Shown here piece by piece: positions 14,626 through 22,909 of a DNA stretch of 31,674 bases. The notes under the pieces are model-generated. The model worked only from the letters and a program-made list of their open reading frames with translations. It had not been told where the DNA came from and did no database searches. Origin of the DNA: DASSBR01 sp035701285 (GTDB taxonomy: Bacteria; Pseudomonadota; Gammaproteobacteria; Natronospirales; DASSBR01); assembly GCA_035701285.1 (NCBI GenBank), contig DASSNT010000099.1, positions 1-31,674 of the forward strand. Direction: 5' to 3'. The translations under genes and the position numbers were made by a program. Position 1 is the stretch's first letter; each line of letters begins with the position of its first letter.

Positions 14626-17600
14626 CTAGGCACTCAGCGCCTCCGGTGATTGTTGTGGCCGCCCATACTTCAGCCGTACGGCTTCGGCACCGGCAAGCTC
14701 GGCCAGACTCGTCAGCAGCGCCTCGGTTGGCTTGACCCGCCAAGCATCGTCCAGCGGCAGGTCGGCCTGCGCCGTCGGGCCGAGATAGCGGACCGCGACG
14801 CGGCAGCGGCCGCCTTTGAAAGGCTCCAGCGCAGCCTGCAGGCGGTTGATGAAGTCGGCGCGCGAATATTGTTCGCTTTGCCAGTCGATGACCAGCGCAC
14901 GCACGAGCTTGTCGCGGATGGCGTCGATGCCGTACACGCCGCGAACCGTTATGCGGTAGCCGTTGATGAATTCGTCGAAGCCGAGCTTGCCTTCGCAGAT
15001 CAGCAGTTTGTCCTTGACGATCAGCGAGCGGTGCTGCTGCCAGATATCGTCGAACAAAGTGGCTTCGATGCGACCGGTGCGGTCGTCGAGGGTGAGACTG
15101 ACGCGGTTGCCGCGGCGACGGATGTCGGCCACGAGGCCGGCGACGGTGACGACGCGTTTGGCGCCGCCGTAGCGGCCGTTCATCGACGGTTCCGGTTCGG
15201 ATGAGGCGATCATCGCACCGATCGTGGAGGTGACGATGTGCGCGAGGTCGCTTTCGTAACGGGTGATCGGGTGGCCGGTAAGATACAGGCCGAGCGTTTC
15301 CTTTTCGGCGGTGAGGCGCGTCAGGTCGTCCCACTCGGGAACGTCCGGCGCGGTGGTGGCCGCGGCCACTTCGACTTCGGCAGGCTCCGCGAGGCCAAAC
15401 ATGTCGTTCTGGCCGGCTTCAAGCGCCGATTTTTGCTGCTCGGCGCGCTGCAGGCTTTCGCCGAGCGCTTCCATCAGCGCCGCGCGGTGCATTCCGAGGC
15501 TGTCGAGTGCACCGGCGCGGACCAGTGCCTCGAGCACGCGCCGGTTGGCGCGCTGCGTGTCGATGCGCCGGCACAGGTCGTCGATATTGCTGAACGGGCC
15601 CTGGGCGCGCTCGGCGATCAACATGTCGATCGCGCCCTTGCCGACGCCCTTGATCGCGCCGAGGCCGTAGCGCACGGCGCGCGGGCCGGCGACGGTAAAG
15701 GCGTAGTCGGATTCGTTGACGTCGGGCGGCAGGATGTCGAGCTTCATGCTGCGCGCTTCGTCGATCAGCGTGACGACCTTGTCGGTGTGGTCCATGTCGG
15801 CGGACAGCACGGCCGCCATGAACGCTTCCGGGTAGTGTGCCTTGAGCCACGCGGTTTGATACGTCAGCACGGCGTAGGCGGCCGAGTGCGACTTGTTGAA
15901 GCCGTAGCCGGCGAACTTTTCGATCAGGTCGAAGATTTCGCTTGCGAGCGCAGCCTCGATGCCGCGTCCGGTCGCGCCCTCGACGAAGATGCTGCGCTGC
16001 TTGGCCATCTCCTCGGGCTTTTTCTTGCCCATCGCGCGGCGCAGGAGGTCTGCGCCCCCGAGCGTGTAGCCGGCCAGCACCTGGGCGGCCTGCATAACCT
16101 GCTCCTGGTAGAGGATCACGCCGTAAGTCGGCTTCAGCACCGGCTCCAGGCTCGGATGCGGGTAGACGACTTCGGCGCGGCCGTGCTTGCGGTTGATGAA
16201 GTCGTCCACCATGCCTGACTGCAGCGGCCCGGGCCGGAACAGTGCGACCAGCGCGATCACGTCTTCGAAGGAGTCGGGTTTCAGTTTGTCGATCAGCTTC
16301 TTCATTCCGCTCGATTCGAGCTGGAATACCGCTGTCGTTTCAGCGCGTTTCAGCAGGTCGAACGTCGCCTTGTCGTCCATCGGCAGCGCCGCCATGTCGA
16401 GCGCCGGCTCGCCCTGCTCCGCCCGTGCGGCGTTAATGGTCGCCACCGCGTGGTCGATAATCGTCAGCGTGCGCAGGCCGAGAAAGTCGAACTTGACGAG
16501 GCCCACCGCCTCGACGTCGTCCTTGTCGAGCTGCGTCACCGCGTTGCCGCCGCCCTGTTCAACGTAGAGCGGCGTGTAGTCGGTGAGCGGCGCCGGCGCG
16601 ATGACCACGCCACCGGCATGCTTGCCCGCGTTGCGCGTCAGGCCTTCCAGCTTACGGGCCAGGTCGATCAGCGTGCGGATTTCCTCGTCGTCGCGATAGG
16701 CCGCGGCCAGTTCCTCATCCTGTTCCAGCGCCTTGTCGAGCGTCATGCCGAGCTCGAACGGAATCATTTTGGCGACCCGGTCGACGTAGCCATACGGATG
16801 GCCGAGCACGCGGCCGACATCGCGTACCACCGCGCGCGCCGCCATCGTGCCGTAGGTGATGATCTGCGAAACATGGTCGCGGCCGTAGCGCTCGGCGACG
16901 TACTCGATGACGCGGTCGCGGCCTTCCATGCAGAAGTCGACGTCGAAGTCGGGCATCGACACGCGTTCCGGATTCAGGAAGCGTTCGAACAGCAGGTCGA
17001 AAGCCAGCGGGTCGAGATCGGTAATGCCCAATGCCCAGGCGACCACCGAACCCGCGCCGGAGCCGCGGCCCGGCCCAACCGGCACGCCGTGCTCGCGCGA
17101 CCAGCGGATGAAGTCGGCGACGATCAGGAAGTAGCCGGGGAACCCCATGCCGACGATGACCTTGAGTTCCCGTTCCAGGCGTTCGCGGTAAGGCTTGTTG
17201 CGAGCGTCGGCGTCGTCGCCCTCGGCAAGCGGCAGCCGTGCCAGGCGGGCCTCGAGCCCCGCCTCGGCCTCGCGCTTGAGGTGTGTCTCCACGTCGCTGC
17301 CGTCCGGCACCGGGAATGCCGGCAGGAAGTTCTCGCCTAGGCGCAGTTCCAGGTTGCAGCGGCGCGCGATCTCGACGCTGTTGTCCAGCGCCTCGGGGAG
17401 GTCGTCGAACAATGCCGCCATTTCGTCGGCAGTGCGCAAATACTGTTGGTCGCTGTAGCGCCGCGCGCGGCGCGGGTCGTCCAGCGTGCGGCCGTCGTGA
17501 ATACAGACGCGGGCCTCGTGTGCCTCGAAATCTTCCGGGCTCAGAAAACGCACGTCGTTGGTCGCGACCACCGGCAGGCCTTTCTCGCCCGCCAGCGCAA

Positions 17601-18147
17601 CCGCGGCAGCGATGTAGGCCTCTTCGCCTTCGCGGCCGGTGCGCGTCAGTTCGAGATACCAGGCGTCGGGGAACAACGCTGCCCAACGCTCGGCGGCCGC
17701 CACAGCAACATCCTGGCGCCCCGCGAGTAGCGCCCGGCCCACCTCCCCTTCACGCGCGCCGGAGAGCGCGATCAAGCCGTCGGTGCGGCCATCGAGCCAG
17801 TCGCGCTCGATCATGGGCATGCCGTGCCGCTGGCCCTCGCGAAAGCTGCGCGTAATCAGTTCGGAGAGCTGAAGATAGCCGGTGCGATTGCGGCAGAACA
17901 GCGTAAGCCGGTGCGCCGGTTCCTGCGCATCATCCGCCCGCACCCACAGGTCGGCGCCGATAAGCGGTTTGATGCCGCGCTGTTGCGCCTGGCGGTAAAA
18001 CTTCACCAGCGCGAACAGGTTGGACTGATCGGCTAGACCGACCGCCGGCATGCCGCTCGCCGCGACCGCGTCCATCAGCGATGGAATGCGGATCACGCTG
18101 TCGGACAGCGAAAACTCGGTGTGGACGCGCAGGTGAACAAAGCTCAA
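14626..18147 (-). CDS. dnaE: DNA polymerase III subunit alpha
   Basis: Catalytic subunit of the replicative polymerase; 1173 residues, close to the E. coli length. Domains in order: PHP domain from FVHLRVHTEFSLSDS; polymerase core with GPGRGSGAGSVVAWALG and the catalytic pair in MPDFDVDFCMEGRD near residue 400; thumb and fingers with ITYGTMAARAVVRDVGRV and GVILYQEQVMQ; helix-hairpin-helix region (GLGAIKGVGKGAID); and a C-terminal OB fold (TVAGLVADIRRRGNRVSLTLDDRTG). The start codon is TTG at 18147, and its TTGA overlaps the rnhB stop. GGAG lies eight bases upstream, so this start and coupling to rnhB look real. The C-terminus ends 40 bases from hairpin repeat copy 2. Confidence 0.98.
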   Translation of the reverse strand: MSFVHLRVHTEFSLSDSVIRIPSLMDAVAASGMPAVGLADQSNLFALVKFYRQAQQRGIKPLIGADLWVRADDAQEPAHRLTLFCRNRTGYLQLSELITRSFREGQRHGMPMIERDWLDGRTDGLIALSGAREGEVGRALLAGRQDVAVAAAERWAALFPDAWYLELTRTGREGEEAYIAAAVALAGEKGLPVVATNDVRFLSPEDFEAHEARVCIHDGRTLDDPRRARRYSDQQYLRTADEMAALFDDLPEALDNSVEIARRCNLELRLGENFLPAFPVPDGSDVETHLKREAEAGLEARLARLPLAEGDDADARNKPYRERLERELKVIVGMGFPGYFLIVADFIRWSREHGVPVGPGRGSGAGSVVAWALGITDLDPLAFDLLFERFLNPERVSMPDFDVDFCMEGRDRVIEYVAERYGRDHVSQIITYGTMAARAVVRDVGRVLGHPYGYVDRVAKMIPFELGMTLDKALEQDEELAAAYRDDEEIRTLIDLARKLEGLTRNAGKHAGGVVIAPAPLTDYTPLYVEQGGGNAVTQLDKDDVEAVGLVKFDFLGLRTLTIIDHAVATINAARAEQGEPALDMAALPMDDKATFDLLKRAETTAVFQLESSGMKKLIDKLKPDSFEDVIALVALFRPGPLQSGMVDDFINRKHGRAEVVYPHPSLEPVLKPTYGVILYQEQVMQAAQVLAGYTLGGADLLRRAMGKKKPEEMAKQRSIFVEGATGRGIEAALASEIFDLIEKFAGYGFNKSHSAAYAVLTYQTAWLKAHYPEAFMAAVLSADMDHTDKVVTLIDEARSMKLDILPPDVNESDYAFTVAGPRAVRYGLGAIKGVGKGAIDMLIAERAQGPFSNIDDLCRRIDTQRANRRVLEALVRAGALDSLGMHRAALMEALGESLQRAEQQKSALEAGQNDMFGLAEPAEVEVAAATTAPDVPEWDDLTRLTAEKETLGLYLTGHPITRYESDLAHIVTSTIGAMIASSEPEPSMNGRYGGAKRVVTVAGLVADIRRRGNRVSLTLDDRTGRIEATLFDDIWQQHRSLIVKDKLLICEGKLGFDEFINGYRITVRGVYGIDAIRDKLVRALVIDWQSEQYSRADFINRLQAALEPFKGGRCRVAVRYLGPTAQADLPLDDAWRVKPTEALLTSLAELAGAEAVRLKYGRPQQSPEALSA

Positions 18148-18791
18148 GACGCGAACTCCGGCTCAAACACGTCCGGCTCAATCGCCGCCTCGTCCAGCGC
18201 CAGATCGAGACAACGCCGAACAGGCGCGAAGCTGCGACGGTGAATCGGACACGCGCCGAGCGAATCCAGCGCTGCGAAGTGCTGCGGCGTGGAATAGCCC
18301 TTGTGCGACGCGAAGCCGTAACCGGGCCACGTGCCATCCAGCTCGACCATCAGCGCGTCCCGGTGCACCTTGGCGACTATCGACGCCGCGCTGATCGACG
18401 CAATACTGTCATCGCCGCCGACGATCGCCTGCGACGGGATCGGCGAGCCTTTCGGGCAATGCAGCCCGTCAATCAGCAGCCGCCGCGGCAGGATTGGCAG
18501 CGCTTCGACCGCGCGCGTCATCGCGAGCAACGACGCATGAAAGATATTGATGCGGTCGATTTCTTCGACTTCGGCAATGCCTACGGCCCACCCGAGCGCA
18601 CGCGCCTTGATACGCGCTGCGAGCCGCTCGCGCTCCTCCGGCGGCACGCGCTTGGAGTCGCGCAGGCCGTTTATGCGCACTGCCTCCGGATCGAGAATGA
18701 CCGCGGCGGCAACAACCGGCCCGGCGAGCGGCCCCCGGCCGACTTCATCGACGCCGGCAGTAAAACCATCGATCTCGGAGTAGCGTTTCAT
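18144..18791 (-). CDS. rnhB: Ribonuclease HII
   Basis: Removes RNA from RNA-DNA hybrids and single ribonucleotides from DNA. The 215-residue product has the type 2 RNase H signatures: AGVDEVGRGPLAGPVVAAAVIL with the catalytic Asp-Glu, LRDSKRVPPEERERL, DGLHCPKGSPIPSQAIVGGDDS, and ASIVAKVHRDALM with a further catalytic Asp. The order lpxB-rnhB-dnaE is conserved in the group. The stop overlaps the TTG start of dnaE. The upstream gap to lpxB (105 bases) holds a hairpin at 18826-18860. A TAGAAT hexamer lies close before the start codon but has no good -35. Confidence 0.97.
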   Translation of the reverse strand: MKRYSEIDGFTAGVDEVGRGPLAGPVVAAAVILDPEAVRINGLRDSKRVPPEERERLAARIKARALGWAVGIAEVEEIDRINIFHASLLAMTRAVEALPILPRRLLIDGLHCPKGSPIPSQAIVGGDDSIASISAASIVAKVHRDALMVELDGTWPGYGFASHKGYSTPQHFAALDSLGACPIHRRSFAPVRRCLDLALDEAAIEPDVFEPEFAS

Positions 18792-18825
18792 GCGTCCGGT
18801 ATTCTAACGGAAGAATCCCCCTCCA

Positions 18826-18860
18826 ACTCCCCCTTCCTCGCTGCGCGAGCAAAGGGGAGT
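18826..18860. repeat. REP-like hairpin in the rnhB/lpxB gap
   Basis: Two 16-base arms (18826-18841 and 18845-18860) around a TGC loop pair with two mismatches. The arms have a C-rich half and a CTCGC/GCGAG half, like the short palindromic repeats common between genes of Proteobacteria. No T-run follows. Only one copy is present in this window, so membership of a repeat family is inferred. Confidence 0.6.
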
Positions 18861-18896
18861 GACAAGAGGCTCGCTTGGCCGCTTCGAAGGAATTTC

Positions 18897-20042
18897 TCAA
18901 TTCTGTTCGACAAGCTCCAACACCGCCTCCGCCGCCCGGCTGCTGGCATCACGTGCGAGCGTTGCATTAATCGGCGCGAACGCGTCGAGTTGGCGTGCGC
19001 GGGCCTCCGAGTCGCCAAGCAGCGCGGCCACCGCCGGCGCCAGCAGATCCGCCCGCGCCCGCGCCTGCAGAAACTCCGGCACGATCTCCCTGTCCGCCAG
19101 CAGGTTGGGCAGCGATACATGTTCGATCTTGAGCAGCCCCAGACCCTGAACGATGGCCCGGGTCAGCGGTGCCAGCCGATAAGCCACCGCCATCGGCCGG
19201 GCAAGCAGCATCGCTTCCAGCGCCGCCGTGCCGGAAGCCAGCAGCACCGCATCCGCCGCCGCCATCGCTTCGCGGGAGCGGCCCTCGAAGAGGCGCAGAT
19301 CCAACTTGCCGGCCCGGCGCTGGCGGAACGAATCGAAATGCGCTGCCAGCGCCGGCGAGGCCATGGGCGCGGCGATGACCAGATCCGGAAACTGTGCGGT
19401 CAGCCGTTCCGCCGTCTCCAGGAAGACCGGCGCGAGGCGATCCAGCTCGTTGCGGCGGCTGCCCGGCAACAGCGCGAGGATCTTGCGGTCCATCGGCAGG
19501 TTCAGCAGCCGGCGCGCCTCGGCATGCTCGGGCACGGCAGCGATTTCGTCGGCCAGCGGATGGCCGACGAACACGGCATCGACACCGTGCGCATCGTACA
19601 GTGCTTTCTCAAACGGCAGCAGCGCGAGGACCCGGTCCACTGCCTTCGCGATCGTCTTGACTCGCCCGGGGCGCCACGCCCAGATCGACGGACTGACATA
19701 TTGGATTGTGCGCAAACCACGAGCCCTGAGACGCGCCTCGAGACCGAGATTGAAGTCGGGGGAGTCGATACCGACGAACACGTCAGGCTGGAGACGGACG
19801 AAATCCTGTACCAGCCGGCGGCGAAACGCCAGCAACCCGGGTAGATGTTCGATGACTTCGGCGATGCCGGTAACGGCAAGACGGTCGCTGTTTGCAAGCA
19901 CCTCGCAGCCGGCCGCGGCCATCGCCGGACCCGCCACACCGACAAAGCGAACATCGGGCCGGCGGGCGCGGATCGCCCTGATAAGGCTGGCGCCGAGCAA
20001 ATCGCCTGAGCTTTCCCCGGCGACAAGGCCGATGGTGACCAT
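18897..20042 (-). CDS. lpxB: Lipid-A-disaccharide synthase
   Basis: Joins UDP-2,3-diacylglucosamine and lipid X into the beta-1,6 disaccharide of lipid A at the inner membrane surface; GT19 family. The 381-residue product starts VTIGLVAGESSGDLLGASLI and contains GVAGPAMAAAGCE, VFVGIDSPDFNLGLE, YVSPSIWAWRPGR, LLPFEKALYDAHG, FVGHPLADE, LLPGSRRNELDRLAP and LASGTAALEAML. All are conserved in LpxB. The ATG is three bases after the lpxA stop. Its substrate lipid X comes from LpxH, encoded at 3851-4573. It ends the lpx run; a 105-base gap with a hairpin separates it from rnhB. Confidence 0.98.
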   Translation of the reverse strand: MVTIGLVAGESSGDLLGASLIRAIRARRPDVRFVGVAGPAMAAAGCEVLANSDRLAVTGIAEVIEHLPGLLAFRRRLVQDFVRLQPDVFVGIDSPDFNLGLEARLRARGLRTIQYVSPSIWAWRPGRVKTIAKAVDRVLALLPFEKALYDAHGVDAVFVGHPLADEIAAVPEHAEARRLLNLPMDRKILALLPGSRRNELDRLAPVFLETAERLTAQFPDLVIAAPMASPALAAHFDSFRQRRAGKLDLRLFEGRSREAMAAADAVLLASGTAALEAMLLARPMAVAYRLAPLTRAIVQGLGLLKIEHVSLPNLLADREIVPEFLQARARADLLAPAVAALLGDSEARARQLDAFAPINATLARDASSRAAEAVLELVEQN

Positions 20043-20045
20043 TGC

Positions 20046-20828
20046 CTAGCGAATAATCCCGCGTTCGCTGTCTTTCAGAAATTCCGCCAGCATGACGAGC
20101 TCAGGCTGCTTTTGCGCGCGCTCGGCCAGTTGCTCGCGCGCCTCTTCCAGCCGCAGCCCGCTGCGGTACAGCAGGCGATAGGCCCGCTTGATGTTGGCAA
20201 TCTGCTCGGCGCTGAACCCGCGTCGGCGCAAGCCTTCGCTGTTAATCCCGAACGGCTGCGCCGGCATACCCGAAGCCATCACGAACGGCGGTACGTCGCG
20301 GGTAAGCCCGGTGTCCATCCCGCAGAAGCTGTAGCGGCCGACGCGGCAAAACTGGTGCACCTTCGTAAACCCGCCGAGGTTGGCATAGGAGTCGATGATG
20401 ACGTGGCCGGCCAGTGTTACCGCGTTGGCAAGAATGATGTCATCGCCGATCACGCAGTCGTGCGCGATGTGCACGTAAGCCATGATCCAGTTGTCGTTGC
20501 CGATCGTTGTGGCGCCGCGATCCTGAACCGTGCCGCGATTGATCGTCACAAATTCGCGAATCGTGTTGCGGTCGCCGATCTCGAGCCGCGTCGGCTCATC
20601 GCGATACTTTTTGTCCTGCGGCTCCTCGCCAACGGAAGCAAACTGAAAAATGCGGTTTTCGGCGCCGATGCGCGCCGGCCCGCGGATCACCACATGCGGA
20701 CCGATCCAGGTGCCGGCGCCGATCTCCACGTCCGGGCCGATGACGGAAAACGGCCCGACCGATACCCCCTCGCCCAGCCGCGCGCCCGGATCGACTACCG
20801 CGCGCTCGTCAATCACCGGGTCAATCAA
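20046..20828 (-). CDS. lpxA: UDP-N-acetylglucosamine acyltransferase
   Basis: First step of lipid A synthesis: moves a 3-hydroxyacyl chain from ACP to UDP-GlcNAc. It is a left-handed beta-helix protein with hexapeptide repeats through about residue 190 (such as IGPDVEIGAGTWIGPHVVI) and a C-terminal helical part (GLRRRGFSAEQIANIKRAYRLLY). The TLAGHVIIDSYANLGGFTKVHQF segment includes the conserved His region. I chose the TTG at 20828, giving 260 residues starting IDPVIDERAVVDPGA and aligning with the canonical LpxA start. AAGGA lies nine bases upstream, and TTGA overlaps the fabZ stop. A GTG at 20852 is the alternative. Confidence 0.96.
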   Translation of the reverse strand: MIDPVIDERAVVDPGARLGEGVSVGPFSVIGPDVEIGAGTWIGPHVVIRGPARIGAENRIFQFASVGEEPQDKKYRDEPTRLEIGDRNTIREFVTINRGTVQDRGATTIGNDNWIMAYVHIAHDCVIGDDIILANAVTLAGHVIIDSYANLGGFTKVHQFCRVGRYSFCGMDTGLTRDVPPFVMASGMPAQPFGINSEGLRRRGFSAEQIANIKRAYRLLYRSGLRLEEAREQLAERAQKQPELVMLAEFLKDSERGIIR

Positions 20829-21283
20829 CTCGTCAGGTCCTTCGCGGCGCACATGAACTGCGCTTCGGCGGCGATGTTCCCATCCACTTCCGCCCGGCCC
20901 TTGAACCGCCAGACGCTGCGAATTGCGCGCGTCAGTTCCACTTTCAGGACAAGCTGATCACCCGGCTCGACCGGCCGCTTGAAGCGCGCGCCGTCGACGC
21001 CGACGAGGTAATAAAGCACATCATCCGGCGGCGGATGACCGAAGGTCGCAAACGCCAGCAGACCCGTCGCCTGCGCCATCGCTTCGAGGATCATCACGCC
21101 CGGCATGACCGGTCGTTGCGGAAAATGCCCCGGGAAAAACGGCTCGTTGATAGTGACGTTCTTGATCGCCGTGAGCGATTCCCCCGGCGTGCAGTCGATC
21201 ACCCGGTCTACCAGCAGGAACGGATAGCGGTGCGGCAACTGCTTCAGAATGCCATGAATATCCATGACGGGTTGGTCGGCCAT
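20825..21283 (-). CDS. fabZ: 3-hydroxyacyl-ACP dehydratase
   Basis: Dehydrates 3-hydroxyacyl-ACP in fatty acid elongation and competes with LpxA and LpxD for the same substrates. The 152-residue hot-dog fold protein has HRYPFLLVDRV, NEPFFPGHFPQRPVMPGVMILEAMAQ (catalytic His and Glu) and a C-terminal LVLKVELTR strand. The ATG at 21283 shares its A with the lpxD stop (TAATG) and has AAGGA upstream. An in-frame extension to 21556 lies entirely inside lpxD and was rejected. The lpxD-fabZ-lpxA order is conserved. Confidence 0.98.
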   Translation of the reverse strand: MADQPVMDIHGILKQLPHRYPFLLVDRVIDCTPGESLTAIKNVTINEPFFPGHFPQRPVMPGVMILEAMAQATGLLAFATFGHPPPDDVLYYLVGVDGARFKRPVEPGDQLVLKVELTRAIRSVWRFKGRAEVDGNIAAEAQFMCAAKDLTS

Positions 21284-22323
21284 TAATCTTGATCCTTTAA
21301 CTTCTTTTCTAGGGAGTGCACCCGCCGCGCGAGGTCGTCGAGCTGGCGAATGCGCACGCTGTTCTTGCGCCACTGCTGGGCGGTGTCCATCGGCATGCTG
21401 CCGGAGTACACGCCCGGCTCGGTGATGGACCGGCTGACGACGGTGGCGCCGGTGACGATGGTATTGTCGGCGATTTCGATGTGCCCGACGACGCCGACGC
21501 GACCGCCGAGAATACAGTGCCGCCCGATCACCGCGCTGCCGGAAATGCCGCAACACCCGGCGATCGCGCTGTGCGCGCCGATTTTGACATTGTGGCCGAT
21601 CTGCACCAGATTATCGACCTTGACGCCATCTTCGATAATGGTGTCTTCGATAGCACCGCGATCGATGGTGGTGTTGGCACCGATCTCGACGTCCGCTCCG
21701 ATCTGCACGCTGCCGACCTGCGGCACCTTCAGCCACTCGCCCCCCTGGTCGGCGATGCCAAAGCCGTCTGCGCCAATCACCACGCCCGGATGAATGATGG
21801 TGCGCGGTCCGATCCGGACGCTGTCACAAATGGTTACGTTGGCCACCAGGCGCACGTGCTCGCCCAGCCTCGCGTTCGCCTTGACGACGCAGTTTGGTCC
21901 AACGAAGGCACCGGCGGCAACTCGCGCCCCGGCTTCGACCACTGCGCCCGATGCAATCTGCGCGCCTGCATCCACCATCGCGCCGTCCAGAACGACAGCG
22001 GCGGAATGAACTCCCGGCTCGACCGGTGCAACGGGCGCCAGCAGCTGCGCGGCTTGAGCATAGGTTACGTACGGGTCCGCTGCGATCAGCGCGGGAACCG
22101 GACAAGCGGCGGCATCGGCCTCCGCAAGAATGACAGCCGCTGCGCGGGTGCCGGCGAGGTATTTGCGATACCGCGAGTTGGCAAGAAAACTGATCGCGCC
22201 GGGGCCGGCATTTTGCAGAGTTGCCACGCTATCGATTAACGTTTGGGCGTCGCCCTGGACACGGCCCCCGCAGTGGCGGGCGATCTCCGCCAGCGTACAG
22301 CCATTATTGTTCGCTTTCTTCAT
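21283..22323 (-). CDS. lpxD: UDP-3-O-(3-hydroxyacyl)glucosamine N-acyltransferase
   Basis: Adds the second, N-linked acyl chain in lipid A synthesis. The 346-residue product has an N-terminal uridine-binding domain (CTLAEIARHCGGRVQGD, FLANSRYRKYL). A long hexapeptide-repeat helix follows, with PGVVIGADGFGIA, IGANTTIDRGAIEDTIIEDGVKVDNLVQIGHN-type turns and AGCCGISGS. The C-terminal helix (VRIRQLDDLARRVHSLEKKL) is expected to help trimerisation and ACP binding. The start ATG follows GGGGA; the gap to skp is 25 bases. Confidence 0.97.
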   Translation of the reverse strand: MKKANNNGCTLAEIARHCGGRVQGDAQTLIDSVATLQNAGPGAISFLANSRYRKYLAGTRAAAVILAEADAAACPVPALIAADPYVTYAQAAQLLAPVAPVEPGVHSAAVVLDGAMVDAGAQIASGAVVEAGARVAAGAFVGPNCVVKANARLGEHVRLVANVTICDSVRIGPRTIIHPGVVIGADGFGIADQGGEWLKVPQVGSVQIGADVEIGANTTIDRGAIEDTIIEDGVKVDNLVQIGHNVKIGAHSAIAGCCGISGSAVIGRHCILGGRVGVVGHIEIADNTIVTGATVVSRSITEPGVYSGSMPMDTAQQWRKNSVRIRQLDDLARRVHSLEKKLKDQD

Positions 22324-22348
22324 TCCCCGATCATCCCGCTGGCACCGC

Positions 22349-22897
22349 TCAGTCGCTGGCGGCGGCCGGTTTCGCCTTATCGCCCGTGTTGTTGAAGTCC
22401 TGGTTCAGCCGCTCGATGATATCGTCGGTAATGTTAACCCGCTGGCTGGCATAGAACACACCATCGCCGATGATCAGATCAAAGCCGTTTTCGTCCGCAT
22501 AACTGTTCACCTCGTCGAGCACCAGCCGCTGCAGCTTGCTGAGCTCCTGGTTGCGGCGCAGATTCAGGTCATCGAGAAAGTCGTTGCGCAACTGCTGAAT
22601 GTCGTGCTGCAGGGTCGCGACCTTCATCTGCATCGATTCGCGGTCGCTGGTATTCATGGTCGCGCCGCTCCTGGCCAGCTTCTGCTCGAGATCCTCCAGC
22701 GCCTGCTGCTTGTCCAGCAGTTCCTGCTGCTGCGGTGCGAACTCCTTTTTCAGCCGGACCTTCACCTGCTGAACCTGCGGCGACTCCTGAAGAATCTTCT
22801 GCAGGTTGACCACGCCGACCTTCAGTTCGGCGGCGCCGGCCTGTAGCGGCGAGCCCACTACAGCAGCCAGCAACAACAGCAATATGGACAGTCGCAT
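22349..22897 (-). CDS. skp: Periplasmic chaperone Skp/OmpH family
   Basis: Holds unfolded outer-membrane proteins in the periplasm on their way to BamA. With the ATG at 22897 (GAGGAGG seven bases upstream) it has 182 residues; a GTG one codon earlier is less well spaced. A signal peptide ends near residue 23 (QAGAAELK). KVGVVNLQKILQESPQ is the family start, and a long Gln/Glu/Lys-rich coiled coil (about 45-130) forms the expected tentacles. The C-terminal part (IIGDGVFYASQRVNITDDII) returns to the body domain. It follows bamA by 12 bases in the same operon. Confidence 0.95.
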   Translation of the reverse strand: MRLSILLLLLAAVVGSPLQAGAAELKVGVVNLQKILQESPQVQQVKVRLKKEFAPQQQELLDKQQALEDLEQKLARSGATMNTSDRESMQMKVATLQHDIQQLRNDFLDDLNLRRNQELSKLQRLVLDEVNSYADENGFDLIIGDGVFYASQRVNITDDIIERLNQDFNNTGDKAKPAAASD

Positions 22898-22909
22898 CAC
22901 GCTGCCTCC

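Noticed and set aside
18081..19844. 587-codon plus-strand frame
   Set aside because: Antisense to rnhB and lpxB, no recognisable domain, Arg/Gln-rich shadow composition.
21284..21556. N-terminal extension of fabZ
   Set aside because: Lies wholly within lpxD, very Arg-rich, and the standard FabZ start is at 21283 with a good site.
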